NCBI GenBank assembly: GCA_003988855.1
Contig: QYAI01000231.1
Location: forward strand, 1-49,474
Origin: Arachnopeziza araneosa
Lineage: Eukaryota > Ascomycota > Leotiomycetes > Helotiales > Arachnopezizaceae
DNA length: 49,474 nucleotides
Direction of reading: 5' to 3'
Part shown: positions 1 to 11,000 of the stretch, piece after piece
How positions within the stretch are numbered: position 1 is the stretch's first letter
Layout: the number at the start of each line of letters is the position of its first letter
Notes under the pieces: model-generated
Database searches by the model: none
Told to the model about the DNA's origin: nothing
What the model saw: the letters and a program-made list of their open reading frames with translations, nothing else
Made by a program: the position numbers and the translations under genes

Positions 1-1873
1 TGCTTTGGTTGTCTTTCCGAAATATACATATCGAGAGCTAGCTGAGGGCCAACGGGATTCTTATTTTATTGGCTGCTCCTCTGCCCCTCGTACACTAGCT
101 GTTCCATTGTCATCCTCTGATATCAACAGCCTTAGCTCCCGCTGCGCACGATTCAGCGGTTGGTAGAGAATACCCGACATTCTAGTCGCAGAGAACTTTC
201 AAGGAACGAGATTGTTTAGATCTGGAATGGAGTAGACGGAATGCAAATTTGAGACTCGAGTGTGTTGGTGCATTACTAGAGACGTAGTCTGGAAAGAATG
301 CTACGCATGAAGCAATCAAGCCTACATGATTGTAGGGTGTTTGACACGCGGTAGATTAAGCCTGCATGTAAGTGTAGGCTCTGCCAACTTAGGCGTTGGT
401 TTAATAATGCTGAACAATGCAAAGCCGACTCGATCTTACACGAAGTAAGCCTAGTCTCAATTGCCGTTACTCATGAGCGTGGTTCGCCTCAGCCAATTTC
501 TTGTAAGGATTCAAAACGAAGCTACTGAAATTATCATGCATGCCAATTGAGTTAAAATCCGTCAAGAATGGAGAAATGCAGATAAAAAGCCCTGGAATAG
601 AGATTGAAAAGAATAGAATACATTTTGATCCCGCAAATAGAACTGATTAATTCCAGTGAGCTAAGCTATCTATGACCCCGATGTGACCCGAGCAGACCCC
701 ATAACCCAGGTCCTTGAGAATTTAAAGGGTACTGATTAGGATCCAGATTGGACCGTGGACTTTTATTTTCAGTGATAATGCCAGCAGGACAAGTAGGGAT
801 TTGATTCGGTTGAGTTCTATTCTCGCTGGCTTATTGAACACGAAGCTTAGACTTTTCAGGAGTTCAAATGGGGCTATGGCTGAAAATTAGCTACTTCTTC
901 AACTTTATCTAGAAGAGTTAGGAACTCTCCCCAAATTGAAGCTTTGAACGAAGGGGAACGGCTCAGCTCAGCTACGTATGGGGCACCATGATGTTGTCGT
1001 TACGATCGGTTGGTCCGTAGACAGCCATTCCAGACTTCCCTAGATGGGTCCCTTAGCTGGAAAGGGGCGGCAGCCAAAGCCAAATTCGCCAATGCTACGT
1101 CAAACTGCTGTCTGGCCAGCGGACGCGTATGCCAGCCGTCTGGTGGAGCCACCCCAGAAAGGCCTGAGCTGAGCTAACCTGACTTCTAAAGCACTCGTTA
1201 CCATCTATTAAGGGAATATACCCAGCTGATGCACGATAGGATACTGTAACGGATGTATCCCTCCTATCAACCGGTGGATGGTCCAGCGCATTCGCTTGCG
1301 CAGGAATTATTACGGTGGGATACAATTAATAGATTCCCTGTTCGTTAACTAATATCCAAAATAGATAGAATACGCTACTGTCAATATTAAAAACAATGGC
1401 GCAAAAGAAAATTCGGATCCGTTTTACAAAAGTATGGATGTAACTCTGGTAACGCCGTGATTGGGTGAAGCTGCATGCGGTTAATATCACGCTCTATCAT
1501 GCACTCATCAGACTCGGCCGCGGTACACAGCCCATTCAGGGATTCCCGCCCTATCTTCTGCAAGATAGCTCTGCAACTTATCAGAGGCTGATCAGAGTAG
1601 CATAAATACTAACACGCAGGCATGACAGGCAATAGCAGACCGAGATATATGTCGACGTGAGGGTGAAATCTCAGCCAATCAGGTACGACATTGTAATTGA
1701 CCTCAATTGGGTGTAGCATAGTCAATTCAAACCAAAATTATGGAATAGAGTAAGAATTTACATGACATGTCTGTTAAAAGATTTCTGCCTACTACTCCCC
1801 TCTTTCGATGGTGATCAATTTTGATTTGTAAATAGAAAGGGAATATGGAGCTTAGAACGCAACCGGGAGTGTG
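1..1873. other. Left flank without a recognisable gene
   Basis: Both strands carry only short, unconvincing reading frames. Two short hairpin-forming sequences lie at 319-338 (AGCCTACA / TGTAGGGT arms) and 359-380 (AGCCTGCA / TGTAGGCT arms); they resemble each other and may be remnants of one small element. Nothing else could be supported. Confidence 0.5.
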
Positions 1874-3754
1874 CTAGATAAGCCGTATAGTCTTCCAAGG
1901 GCCTCTATTATCATTAAACACATAATAAAATCCTGATATAGAAATAACCCTTTCCCCAGAGCCATCAAGACTTGCCTTCACTTGATAATCTCCTCGCAAT
2001 TTTCCCACGAACTTTCTCTCAGCAAGATCCTCGTCCCACTGAATAATCATGAAATTCATCCAACCTTTAAACTCATCCCAACTTTCGTTTTCTCCCCCAG
2101 CGGCTTTGACTAAGGAGAGGATAACTACTTCCAAGGCTGAATCTGGAAATAGTGATCCGGAAACGGTTTCAATCTCATGATAGGCTCTCCTGTCCGCTAT
2201 AGACATTTCTAAACATAAAATATTTAGTTGTGGAGCGAAGACAAGATAGAAGAAAAGATTACCTGGAAAAAAGACGCTGGTCTGGATAAGCTGATTAAAG
2301 AGATAAAAAGGCCATGTCCGGGCTCGAAATATAAGCATATTTCTTGGAATCTTCATATGCCTTAGTTGGCCGAGCCATTGTGGCATGTCTGTAGGTGGCT
2401 GCTTAATCCCCCCCACAATTAGTGGAAGGTTGGCAGTGACGGGGCTCTGGATGAACCGAGCAATCTTGCCATCGTACACGTGTAGTTCGCAGATAAGAGA
2501 CTGCATGCTTGCAAAAAAGGGTTCGTAGTTCAGCTCAGTTCTATGAATAGTCCCATAGCTAGCTGCGGTAGTCCATCCAGCCCACGACCAGCTCGGAAAC
2601 CCGTCACCCGAATCTTCAGAACGACGTTGACAAGGACCATCAGTTGACCCCCAGAGCAACGCATACTCAAGGAGGGTTTCAGGCATTCCTGCTATAAATC
2701 GCCAGCCGCACAACTTTTCCATGCTGGCACTGATCCCAGAAAATGCCTTTAAAATGTCGCTGGAAAATGACAATTGTTTAAGTGTATATTCGGTGACCAA
2801 GCCGGCGTATATAGCACCCAGAGTCCTCAAATAGCGAGATGGATCCCCTGAGAATATGGGATCGGTTTTGAAGAGGCTCAGCTGCCGAATATCTTGTGTC
2901 CAGTGACTATACGGAGTAGTTTTATCCTCAGCACGAATCGCAGTTCGGCAATGAAAATATACCATGTTATCCATGAAGTATATACATCTCCGAGAGAGAA
3001 GTCGCTCCTGGTAAGCCCATGCTCGAGAATTATAGAGCGATTTGGCTAGCCGGTCTCTAAGGTCTAGTTGTCGTGGCTTTAATCGTCGTTCTAGCTTAAT
3101 ATAAGGACTACTATCCCGCGGTCTTCGCAGTGAAGTGTACTCTTCGGGTCCAGGTTCAATTAGATATAAATCTTCATAATGAAGCTTTCTCAGTTCAGGT
3201 GTTCTTGTCTGTGTCCTCATGCCTGCTAAGCCCGAGTTTGCATCTACTCCCGCGGCAGCTACGAGGCAAGCTACCGCTCTATTATAAATTGACCCCATGC
3301 GAGAGATTTGATCGTGCTTCACGACGGAATCGTTTTGCACAATGCACAGACTGTCAACCCACAAATACCTCTCTTGTAGAGCTGCTGCGCAGCGGATAGC
3401 GTCTTGGATAGTTGTAGGGATTTTGTTCCAGCATTGTTGAAGTGATCCAGGCCTCGAAAGCTCGAGATAATTCTCGACTGTGAGCTGCATCTGCTCCACC
3501 CCTCCCCAAACGTAACTGAGTGCAAAGTATCGCATTTCAGGTGTCGCGCTTACGATGCAAAGCTCGACGACATTGATGAGCTTCAGCTCTGCGATAGGAG
3601 TGTCGGACTGGTGGTCCGCATCATTGCATCGGGCTCCATGGTTCTCTTCACATTCTTGTATCCAGAATTTAATCTGTTCCGTATTCACACAATCACCTAC
3701 TGATGGATCAGGCTGAATAGGGGATGAAGATAGATGCGGCTGAGGTTGAGCCAT
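1874..3754 (-). CDS. HET-domain (heterokaryon incompatibility) protein
   Basis: Encodes 626 aa in one uninterrupted frame, read from the ATG at 3754; the frame opens three codons earlier only through a TTG, so the ATG is chosen. The HET domain covers about residues 76-235: it opens with FALSYVWGG, continues through LWVDSLCIVQND and the MGSIYNRAVACLVAAAG stretch, and closes with SRAWAYQERLLSRRCIYF. These are hallmark blocks of the family, which triggers cell death on non-self recognition in filamentous ascomycetes. The C-terminal ~380 residues are variable and not recognised. No signal peptide or membrane segment is evident. A second, broken HET gene lies 2 kb to the right. No frameshift was seen, so it is probably functional; the recognition specificity cannot be read from sequence. 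Confidence 0.9.
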   Translation of the reverse strand: MAQPQPHLSSSPIQPDPSVGDCVNTEQIKFWIQECEENHGARCNDADHQSDTPIAELKLINVVELCIVSATPEMRYFALSYVWGGVEQMQLTVENYLELSRPGSLQQCWNKIPTTIQDAIRCAAALQERYLWVDSLCIVQNDSVVKHDQISRMGSIYNRAVACLVAAAGVDANSGLAGMRTQTRTPELRKLHYEDLYLIEPGPEEYTSLRRPRDSSPYIKLERRLKPRQLDLRDRLAKSLYNSRAWAYQERLLSRRCIYFMDNMVYFHCRTAIRAEDKTTPYSHWTQDIRQLSLFKTDPIFSGDPSRYLRTLGAIYAGLVTEYTLKQLSFSSDILKAFSGISASMEKLCGWRFIAGMPETLLEYALLWGSTDGPCQRRSEDSGDGFPSWSWAGWTTAASYGTIHRTELNYEPFFASMQSLICELHVYDGKIARFIQSPVTANLPLIVGGIKQPPTDMPQWLGQLRHMKIPRNMLIFRARTWPFYLFNQLIQTSVFFPGNLFFYLVFAPQLNILCLEMSIADRRAYHEIETVSGSLFPDSALEVVILSLVKAAGGENESWDEFKGWMNFMIIQWDEDLAERKFVGKLRGDYQVKASLDGSGERVISISGFYYVFNDNRGPWKTIRLI

Positions 3755-4589
3755 GATCAACAAGCCTCCAACGTAATATCTCCACTCTGAAAATATGCGA
3801 AAGAATTTTCGGAGTAGAAGTCGATAATGGTTGGCTATTGAGTCAGAAATCTTGAAACCACACCTTTCTATGATGTTTTGATATCAGGCTGCGTTCAGCT
3901 GCAGCTAGATCGGCCCAGCTTGATTGTTCAATTGGGCTGCTCAGACTCGTTGAGAGCTGTAAGCCAAGGAGAGCCACGCTCTGCAACCGAGTGTGGAATG
4001 GAGGCTGGGAGAGAATGACATTGGTTGAGAAGAGAGAAGATTTGGATTGAAGAGAGAAAAGATAGATACGCGGGTCTAAGTACAGGACAGGCTCCTCCGA
4101 AACCCACTCGCTGACTCAGTTCACGTGCGGAGCTCACCCTCTCCACATCAGGGGATCAGGGTTGAACTACCAACAGTTTCCTAGAAAAAGGTTCTCAACC
4201 GATCAGCTCTGACGATACGAAGCAGGACCGGAATAAAGAATGGAATGAAGTCGATAAAGAGATCATCTCGTAAATTAACATCTTTATTCCTGAGATTGTC
4301 AATAATTGCATTCCACAACCTCCAATCTATGACTTGCGAACCACAGTTCACTTGAAACTATATACACCTAACGTTATCTGGGATGGACTACTGAGAAAAA
4401 CTGATTTCATACAAGTCTATTTCAACTCTCGACCTAATCATACATAGGTTTCATACTGAGCTATAGCTACGCGAGTTCAGTCTGTACAGCCTGTTCCATA
4501 CAGTACTGTAAGTGTTGGTTATCTTATCAGCTGAATTCGGCTAGCTTAACGAGGGGCCCACCCCACTAACTTTTACATTATCTTTTAAC
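3755..4589. other. Intergenic, promoter side of the HET gene
   Basis: About 830 bp containing no supportable gene. It holds the presumed 5' region of the HET gene on the minus strand and moderately AT-rich sequence leading into the transposon nest. Confidence 0.5.
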
Positions 4590-4638
4590 CCTAACTCTTG
4601 CACACTTCTAGCTTAAAATAAGTAAATACAAGCTAAAG

Positions 4639-5157
4639 ACCTCTCACCAAGAGCTTCTTCTAGCTCAAAGAGCTCTAATTGTCCAAAGATATCAAGACAG
4701 CTATACAATTGCTGATATCTACCGAGAATTCGATACCTCTCGCTCTACTTGTAAGAACCCGCATCAGTTCTGACCACGTGCTGCTCACGTGATGACCCCT
4801 GAATAGGTTCAGGGTGGACTTGGAATGGAACCGGCTCAGAAGAGTACATAGCTCCCTTCCAGAGAGAGTTCCTTCTCTTCTTAACTTTTTCTTTTCCTTC
4901 GTAGCTAGCCTATAAGTAGGGACATATTCAGACTACATTCGAGGTACTCCCATATACCTCTCGCAGCAGTGTTCGTGCTTGTGCCGTTACACTACTATCC
5001 GATTAATTCTCGACTAATACGAAAACTATACCAGCTTCGAGTTTAAAAGCAAGCTAAGGTGCGGTGCTAAACCAAAATTAAACCTCCGTCAAGAACGAGC
5101 TTTAGTTCGACATGCAGATAAATATCTAAGAGACACTCTTTTTGCTCTCGCTACACC
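4639..5157 (+). pseudogene. Tc1/mariner-type transposase relic, split by an LTR
   Basis: Excluding the solo LTR at 4750-4991 and one copy of its target duplication, a single plus-strand frame reads as the N-terminal helix-turn-helix part of a Tc1/mariner-like transposase. It has a segment like ALIVQRYQDSYTIADIYREF before the LTR and blocks such as NYTSFEFKSK and RQERALVRHADKY after it. The frame runs exactly from ...TCT ACT to ATC CGA across the insertion, which confirms that the LTR landed in it. An in-frame TAA at 5015-5017 follows GAC; CAA-to-TAA would fit RIP. The coding sequence stops being recognisable at about 5157, where a second LTR-like piece starts. The catalytic DDE part is absent. 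Family placement is from memory of the N-terminal pattern. Confidence 0.6.
4750..4991 (+). mobile_element. Solo LTR, 242 bp, with CTACT target duplication
   Basis: Begins TGTAAGAACCC and ends CCGTTACA, giving matching TGTAA/TTACA ends. It is flanked by the identical pentamer CTACT at 4745-4749 and 4992-4996, the 5-bp target duplication expected of LTR retrotransposons. No internal retroelement sequence is present, so it is a solo LTR left by recombination between the two ends of a full element. A nearly identical copy sits on the opposite strand at 18671-18870. It splits the transposase relic. Orientation is defined here only relative to the other copy. Confidence 0.92.
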
Positions 5158-5468
5158 TGTGATGAGCAGGATATCACGTGAACTGAATGTCATGTGTGGA
5201 CAGCACGGGCAGACAGGACCTCATTACCGAAGTGTGGAGAATAAGGGGCACATTCAGAGTCTATTCGGACTAGAGCCAGAGATAAGTCTACTGTAGATAA
5301 GTCTACTGTAGATAAGTCTACTGTAGATAAGGCACACCTCACTCCTGTAGTTTTTCTTTCCTTATATTCTTCTTTTCCTTCGTAGCTAGCCTATGAACCG
5401 AATATACTCAGACTATCAACGCACTCCCATATGCCTCTTGACTAGCCATATTCGTGTTTAACACGTTC
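5158..5468 (+). mobile_element. Divergent relative of the 242-bp LTR
   Basis: The right half matches the solo LTR at 4750-4991 in order: a pyrimidine-rich stretch, then TCCTTCGTAGCTAGCCTAT, then CTCCCATAT, then a TTCGTG-containing end. The left half differs but keeps CACGTGA. Ends are approximate and no target duplication was found, so this looks like an older or different subfamily copy. It carries an internal 15-bp tandem repeat at 5281-5330. It begins where the transposase relic stops, suggesting a second insertion into the same relic. Confidence 0.6.
5281..5330. repeat. 15-bp tandem repeat, 3.3 copies
   Basis: The unit GATAAGTCTACTGTA is repeated three times perfectly, followed by a five-base partial copy. 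It lies inside the divergent LTR-like segment. Confidence 0.95.
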
Positions 5469-5754
5469 GATTAAGATAGTGCTAGCAAGAGAGAATCGTC
5501 TCTGCTGAGTATTCGCGAAGTACGTGAATATATTTCCCTTAGCGTAATATCAATCTATTTTTATAGAGGTCTTGTTCGGGATCCCTGAAAGCCCGAAGAG
5601 GCTCCCAGGAATAATCGTTAAAACCTGACAAAATTGATATGATACGGGCCCTAAACTAATGCCTGGCTTCAATTTTTAGAATACATTTGCTGAAGATGCT
5701 CATCTCGTTCCTGATTTTGCAGGCAGACTTGATGTCGCAACCCTAGTTATTTCC

Positions 5755-7044
5755 AGGAGACGGATCCCCTCGATCGGTTTCCGTTTCACGAAGAAGTTCA
5801 TAACTGGAGAGCATACCAACAACTGCTTCGGCACCCATTCTGGTCAGGAATCTGAATCATCCAGGAGAGATTCTATCCGGATCTATCACGGTGCTTTATG
5901 GCGGTCGCTATACTGACTGGGATATGCTTGCAAGAGTGGCACTGTCTTTCGCAGTCATGAACGCGACTACTGGCGTTTTATTTTTATCTATGGATAGCCG
6001 AGATCGTATCTTCGCACTTGAGGCGCTCGACCCTCTGGACCAAGTACCGGAGTTAAAATCAGACTACACCATCAGCACACGGCAGCTGTACACCAGGGTT
6101 GCGAGACATATCCTGTCAAGTGGGTCTTTCTCTCACTTCGGCCTGGCCGGACTCGCCCATGTGCCCTCAATGGCTCCCTTCTTGGGTTCCTGATTCTACA
6201 ACTATGCCGAAAATGTCTACCATGCATGAAATTCAGTTTAAATACTCTTTTGATAGTGACACAAATGTGGTGCTTGACAGAATGTGGTGCTTGACAGAAT
6301 GTGGTGCTTGACAGAATGTGGTGCTTGACACCTCATGGGAATAGGACGATTCCATCACACCGAAAGGTTGTATCCTGGACCGTATCTCTGAGATAGATCG
6401 GAGCAGTTACTGGTCCACGATTCTATCGTCACCTAAAGATATCAGAGAAGAAATAATCCAGAGAATTATGTCTGACAGGGAAGGGACTGATCTTAAACCG
6501 GGTTTGCGCAGGTGACTTCAAGCCGTTATTCAGGTGATAAGAACAGATTTCCCAACGCCTTGACTAAAGGCTACCACTGGACCAACGAGCCACTTTTGGA
6601 AGCCATCTTATGGACCATGATTGGAAATGAAGATCAGATCTCGTTTCCTGCCTCGGGAGAGGCTATTGAGTTCTTGATAGAATGTCCATGTTCACTCAAT
6701 CCTGGTCTCGCATCGATGGAAGGTGGCATAAGCGGTGGCCTGACAGCTGACAACAATACGAGTGCCATCAATGCTGGCAATCTCTGAGTGCGAAAGGCAG
6801 CCGGAAGACAATTTACCATCACTCAGTCAGGGTACATGGCCTTGTTGCCTGACTTGCCAAGGTTGGTAACACCATCTGCGTCTTTCTAGGAGCAAAAGTT
6901 CCCTATCTCATCCGCAAGTCGAGCGAGGAAGGGAAGAGTTGGCAGCTTGTTGGAGAGACATACGTGTACGGTGTCATGGATGGATTGAGCATGCTAGGTC
7001 GAATAAAGGACTCAAGCAAAATTGAGTGGGTCACACTCTGCTGA
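5755..7044 (+). pseudogene. Broken HET-domain gene, 3' part
   Basis: Conserved HET-protein blocks appear in order but in different frames. A segment ending FWSGI is followed by in-frame TGA (5853-5855) where family members usually have Trp, then IIQE. After a frame change near 5865 comes VLYGGRYTDWDML and SRDRIFALEAL. After a 17-bp tandem expansion (6264-6330) comes GCILDRISEIDRSSYWST. A C-terminal block follows with QFTITQSGYMALLPDLP, a frame change near 6862, and VCFLGAKVP-like sequence (CVFLGAKVPYLIRKSS), then QLVGETYVYGVMDG; the stop is at 7042-7044. The N-terminal HET core is missing. It is therefore truncated and carries at least one nonsense mutation and several frameshifts. It may be a paralogue of the intact gene at 1874-3754, but the surviving parts do not overlap enough to judge. 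Confidence 0.85.
6264..6330. repeat. 17-bp tandem repeat, 4 copies
   Basis: The unit AATGTGGTGCTTGACAG is repeated four times, the last lacking one base. The 17-bp period shifts the reading frame with each copy, and it lies within the broken HET gene, where it separates conserved blocks. Confidence 0.95.
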
Positions 7045-8065
7045 TGAAGAAAGCACGTATCTTCATCCTTTTATATGCCAACCCAAAACCCAATATAAAT
7101 TGCTCAGAAGTTTCTTTCAATCTCTACTGCTTCCAATCATGCACGGTATCCGAGCAGGCTTCAGCGCCTGCAACCTCTTTCTGATCAGAATATCGATCCA
7201 AATCCTTAGTCCCGATGAAGAGCGCGCAAAACATGCTGCGAAATATTCAAATATCGCAGAAAGTCAACTCTATTAAACGAGAACTACACACGCAACAGCA
7301 GGTATCGCAATATTCCCTCTTCTCTTCCCCTCTCTCCAAAAATGACAAATGAAAGTAGCGAAACTAGGTGCTCTTCTCCCTATGCTGCACAACCCTCTTC
7401 TCCATTCCTCCCGCCAAGGTCCAACATACCGGGAAAATGGGTGTAGTGCGCATCTGCATCATGAACATCATCCTGCTCGATGCTGCACGTCGTCGCGCAG
7501 GTGCTCTCCGCAGCCGCAAGGCGAAGATCTCATTATCTGTTGTAGGAGATTATAAAGTATCAACCGAGGAGGCGCAGGAGGCGCAGGAGGTGAAGTTCAA
7601 TATGGTATTCTGGTGGCGAGTTGGGCTGTGTTTTGGGCGCTTGCTGCAGTGTTGCCGTGGCTCAGGTATACTGGCTTTATAATTATAAGCTACCAACTAC
7701 CTATGGGTACCTATTATAGGTAGTGAGTGGCCTTTAGCTACCCACCTATAAGTAGTCCCAAGAAACCAACTCATGGATATACCATATGATGGATGTGTGT
7801 ATGGGTTATATTGTATATGTGTTGATTTAGGAGTGAGGTCGACCTTAGTTCACTCCATATAGTAAATGAGTCACGTATCGTATCAGGATTACGTGATACT
7901 GAAAGATCTTTCCAACCGACTTGTACTACATTCTTTTATGCCCTGTACTTGTTGGCTGGAAAAACCGTTTTGCCGTTTCGAGAAGAGCTATGACTTCGCG
8001 CAGTGGCATTAAGTATATTTGAGTTTAATAGTACCCTGATTCGTTTGGTCGTTCTTCAAGAGCGG
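7045..8065. other. Intergenic between HET relic and PEX1
   Basis: About 1 kb. Open frames around 7349-7682 lack family resemblance and start without ATG or overlap each other, so they are not called. A perfect 8-bp inverted repeat (CTACCTAT at 7697-7704, ATAGGTAG at 7716-7723) lies in a TA-rich stretch that could be a small element remnant. The 3' untranslated region of PEX1 must fall in the right part. Confidence 0.5.
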
Positions 8066-11000
8066 CTACATCAAACTCGACCGACCACCAACCTCTCTCC
8101 CCCCTTCTCCATCCCTCATCTCCCCATTCCTTCCAACCACAAATTCTCTATAGATAGCGCCCAACCTCCTCCTTTCGTCAACACTTATACTAGCCCTCGT
8201 AGTCCCCAAACTTCTCTCCACATGTTTCCATTCAATGACCACCTCTTTATTTTCTGCCGCGTCTGGTCCATCCTTACCCCTCCTATCTTCCCCTCTTCCC
8301 CCCAATTTTGCTCTCTTCTTCATAGCCTTAATTTCTGTAAGCTTGGCCGTGATAGCTGCTCTCTCAGCTAGCATTTTTGATTTGTTATTCCCGGCTTTCG
8401 CACGCAACTCAGCCTCGAGTCGCTCTTCTTCAAGCCCGTAACGGAACTGGAAGAAATTTTTCCCGGCTCCAGTTCCAGATTTGTGCGTTGTACCGTTTGT
8501 TCTCTTTGAGCCGAGTTCGGCGTGATCTTGATCGCCGAGAACATCGTGGATAGCCTCCAACTGTGCGTTTGAGAGTAGAGCTTGGAGATCGGCTCCCGAA
8601 TAACCTGCAGTTTGTTCGGCGATTCGTGGAAGGTTGGAAAGGACATCCGTACTGAGTTTGAGCTTGGTACCGAGGGCGCGGAGAATGTCTGTTCTGTCAT
8701 TGAGGTCAGGCAGGTCACAGATTAGAGATTTATCGAGACGGCCGGGACGGAGAAGAGCGGGATCGATGAGATCTGGTCGTGAGGTAGCTGCAAGGACATA
8801 AACACCAGATAGCCCTTCTGCACCATCCATTTGTGTAAGAAGTTGATTGACGACACGATCTGTGACACCAGTAGAGTCATGCCCGCGCTTGGGTGCGATA
8901 GAGTCGAACTCGTCGAAGAATAAAACGCATGGTCGTGCAGCCTCAGCACGTTCGAAGAGATCGCGAACAGATTTCTCAGATGCTCCAATATACTTGTTTA
9001 AGATTTCCGGACCTTTGACGGAGATGAAATTCAATCCGCACTCGCCTGCTACTGCAGAGGCAAGGAGTGTTTTCCCACAGCCAGGATATCCATAGAGGAG
9101 CAAACCTGAACGGAGACGCAGAGGGCATTGTGCGAAGATTGGCGCGTACGTAGTGGGATATTGCAGGGTTTCGAGAAGAATCTTCCGAGTCTCCCGAAGG
9201 CCGCCAATGGATGCAAAAGTCGTTGTACTAGTCTGTAATGTGACGTTCCGGAGTGAGGCAGGCGTGAAACCTTTCAAGGCGGCTGTGAAATCTTCACGGC
9301 CCAACTGAACACTATGCGCATCGTCATTTTTGGGTGCTTGAGAGACATCCCGAATCAGAGCTTCACTGCGTGCTCGTGCAACGAGCAGTACAAGATCCCC
9401 TGGCATGTAGCCATCTGTCTCACCAGCAAGATCAAGGTAATCCAGATTCGGGGAGACAACAAACCCATCCTTCTTGTTGGCGGAACTTGCGCCACTGGGC
9501 TCACTAGAACTATCCATCCAAGCTCCATCTTCGTCTTCCCCGGCGCTTCCATCTGCAGTTCTTGGTCGACTTCCAGCAGTGCTTGGCCTCTCGGGTTCCG
9601 GATTAGAAACGTTCTGGTTCACCACCATTTCCATAACTCTCCTTCGTCCTTCCTTGTTTGGCGCTTTAAGAGATACAATCTCTCGTACAACATGTCCGCC
9701 AACGATAACATTATGCAGAGATTCCTTTGCTTGCGCAGTTGCTAGTAGAACAACACCGCTATCTCGGGTACAGTATTGTCTTACGATAGCACATATACCC
9801 TCACTAATTTGTCGACTGCGGCCGTTCTCACTCCCAACTTCAAGCTCTGTCTCAACTGGACAAAGTTTGTCTAAATCATCAAGAATAACGATTGCTCTGC
9901 CTCCTAGTCTTGCACTCCATGAAGCGTTCATGAAAACCCTAGTGAAAGTTTCCTTAATAGTGGAAATCCGAGTCTCATCAGTGACTAACTTCCGACAAGA
10001 GAAATATGTGGCGTGAAATAGAGTCTCCTTCCTTAAACGATGAGCTAGGAGGTGAGTAAGAGAGGTCTTCCCAGAGCCTTGTGCCCCCGTGAGAAGAACA
10101 GAAGACATGTGAGATAAGTGTGATTGAAGTTGACTGATGAGGGCGTCGATGCCTACAAGTGTAGGTGGTTCTGAGGGAAATGGTTCTCCTAAGTTCTGAC
10201 GCTCGAGTGTTAACAAAGGTCGAGGTATGGAAGCTTGGACTTCGATGGTAAATTTTCGTTCAGACCCCAAAAACCAATTGCATGTTGGCTTTCCAGATTC
10301 TGCTGGAGTATGTTCAAATCGAATGACGCCTCCCTCCCAACCCGATGCATGATCAGAGACAGATGGTGCTCCCAGAATAGACCCATCAGTCAAAGGACCA
10401 TCTAGAAGCCCTTCTAAGTTTCCTTCTTTGCTGTAAATTTTCATAATACGCCTACCAGCTTCTTCACGTTCTGCTTTTGATTCCCCTCCAAATTTGAGGC
10501 CTTCGCTTGCTTTCGTTCCTCCAGATGAAAACGGAAATATCTTTAAAACTTTGCTGGTTGACTTCGCCATTGTCTGTGAGGAATCTCCTGATGGCTGAGA
10601 TACCGATTTTGGCACCTGCTGCGGCGCAGGCTCGACTTTGACAATACCGCCGACTAGATCTTCACAGGCCATAGATGCGCACAATGCGGACGATAACGCG
10701 ATATGTTGGCTGTCAGGTGGGTCATCCCATGGCATAAGTCTCGCCACGACTTTCGACGTTACCTTACCTGCTTCACCCATGCTCTCTACCTCTTGTTGCT
10801 GCTTCTGTGGATCGATTGGCGCTTGTAAGCTTGCTGGCTTCATAACGGTCACCAGAGCCCAAGTGAGTCCTTTCAATGTCTTGGAAAGAAGAAGATCTCT
10901 ATCAACCCACACCTTGAGGCCTTGATCCTTGTCGTCTTTTCCATCTTCAAACCACTCTCCACATACGCTACGATCAAGCCCTCTGAGGAACACAGCGGCT

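Noticed and set aside
1095..1325. 76-codon minus-strand frame
   Set aside because: Short, compositionally random, no motif and no splice partner.
5153..5338. ACACC at 5153-5157 and 5334-5338 as a possible target duplication of the older LTR
   Set aside because: The second copy lies inside the LTR-like segment rather than at its end, so the match is coincidental.
7349..7682. Overlapping open frames of 68 and 104 codons
   Set aside because: They overlap in different frames, lack a good ATG context and show no family resemblance; they lie between a pseudogene and the PEX1 3' end.
9314..9745. 143-codon plus-strand frame opposite PEX1
   Set aside because: Antisense shadow of the PEX1 AAA region.
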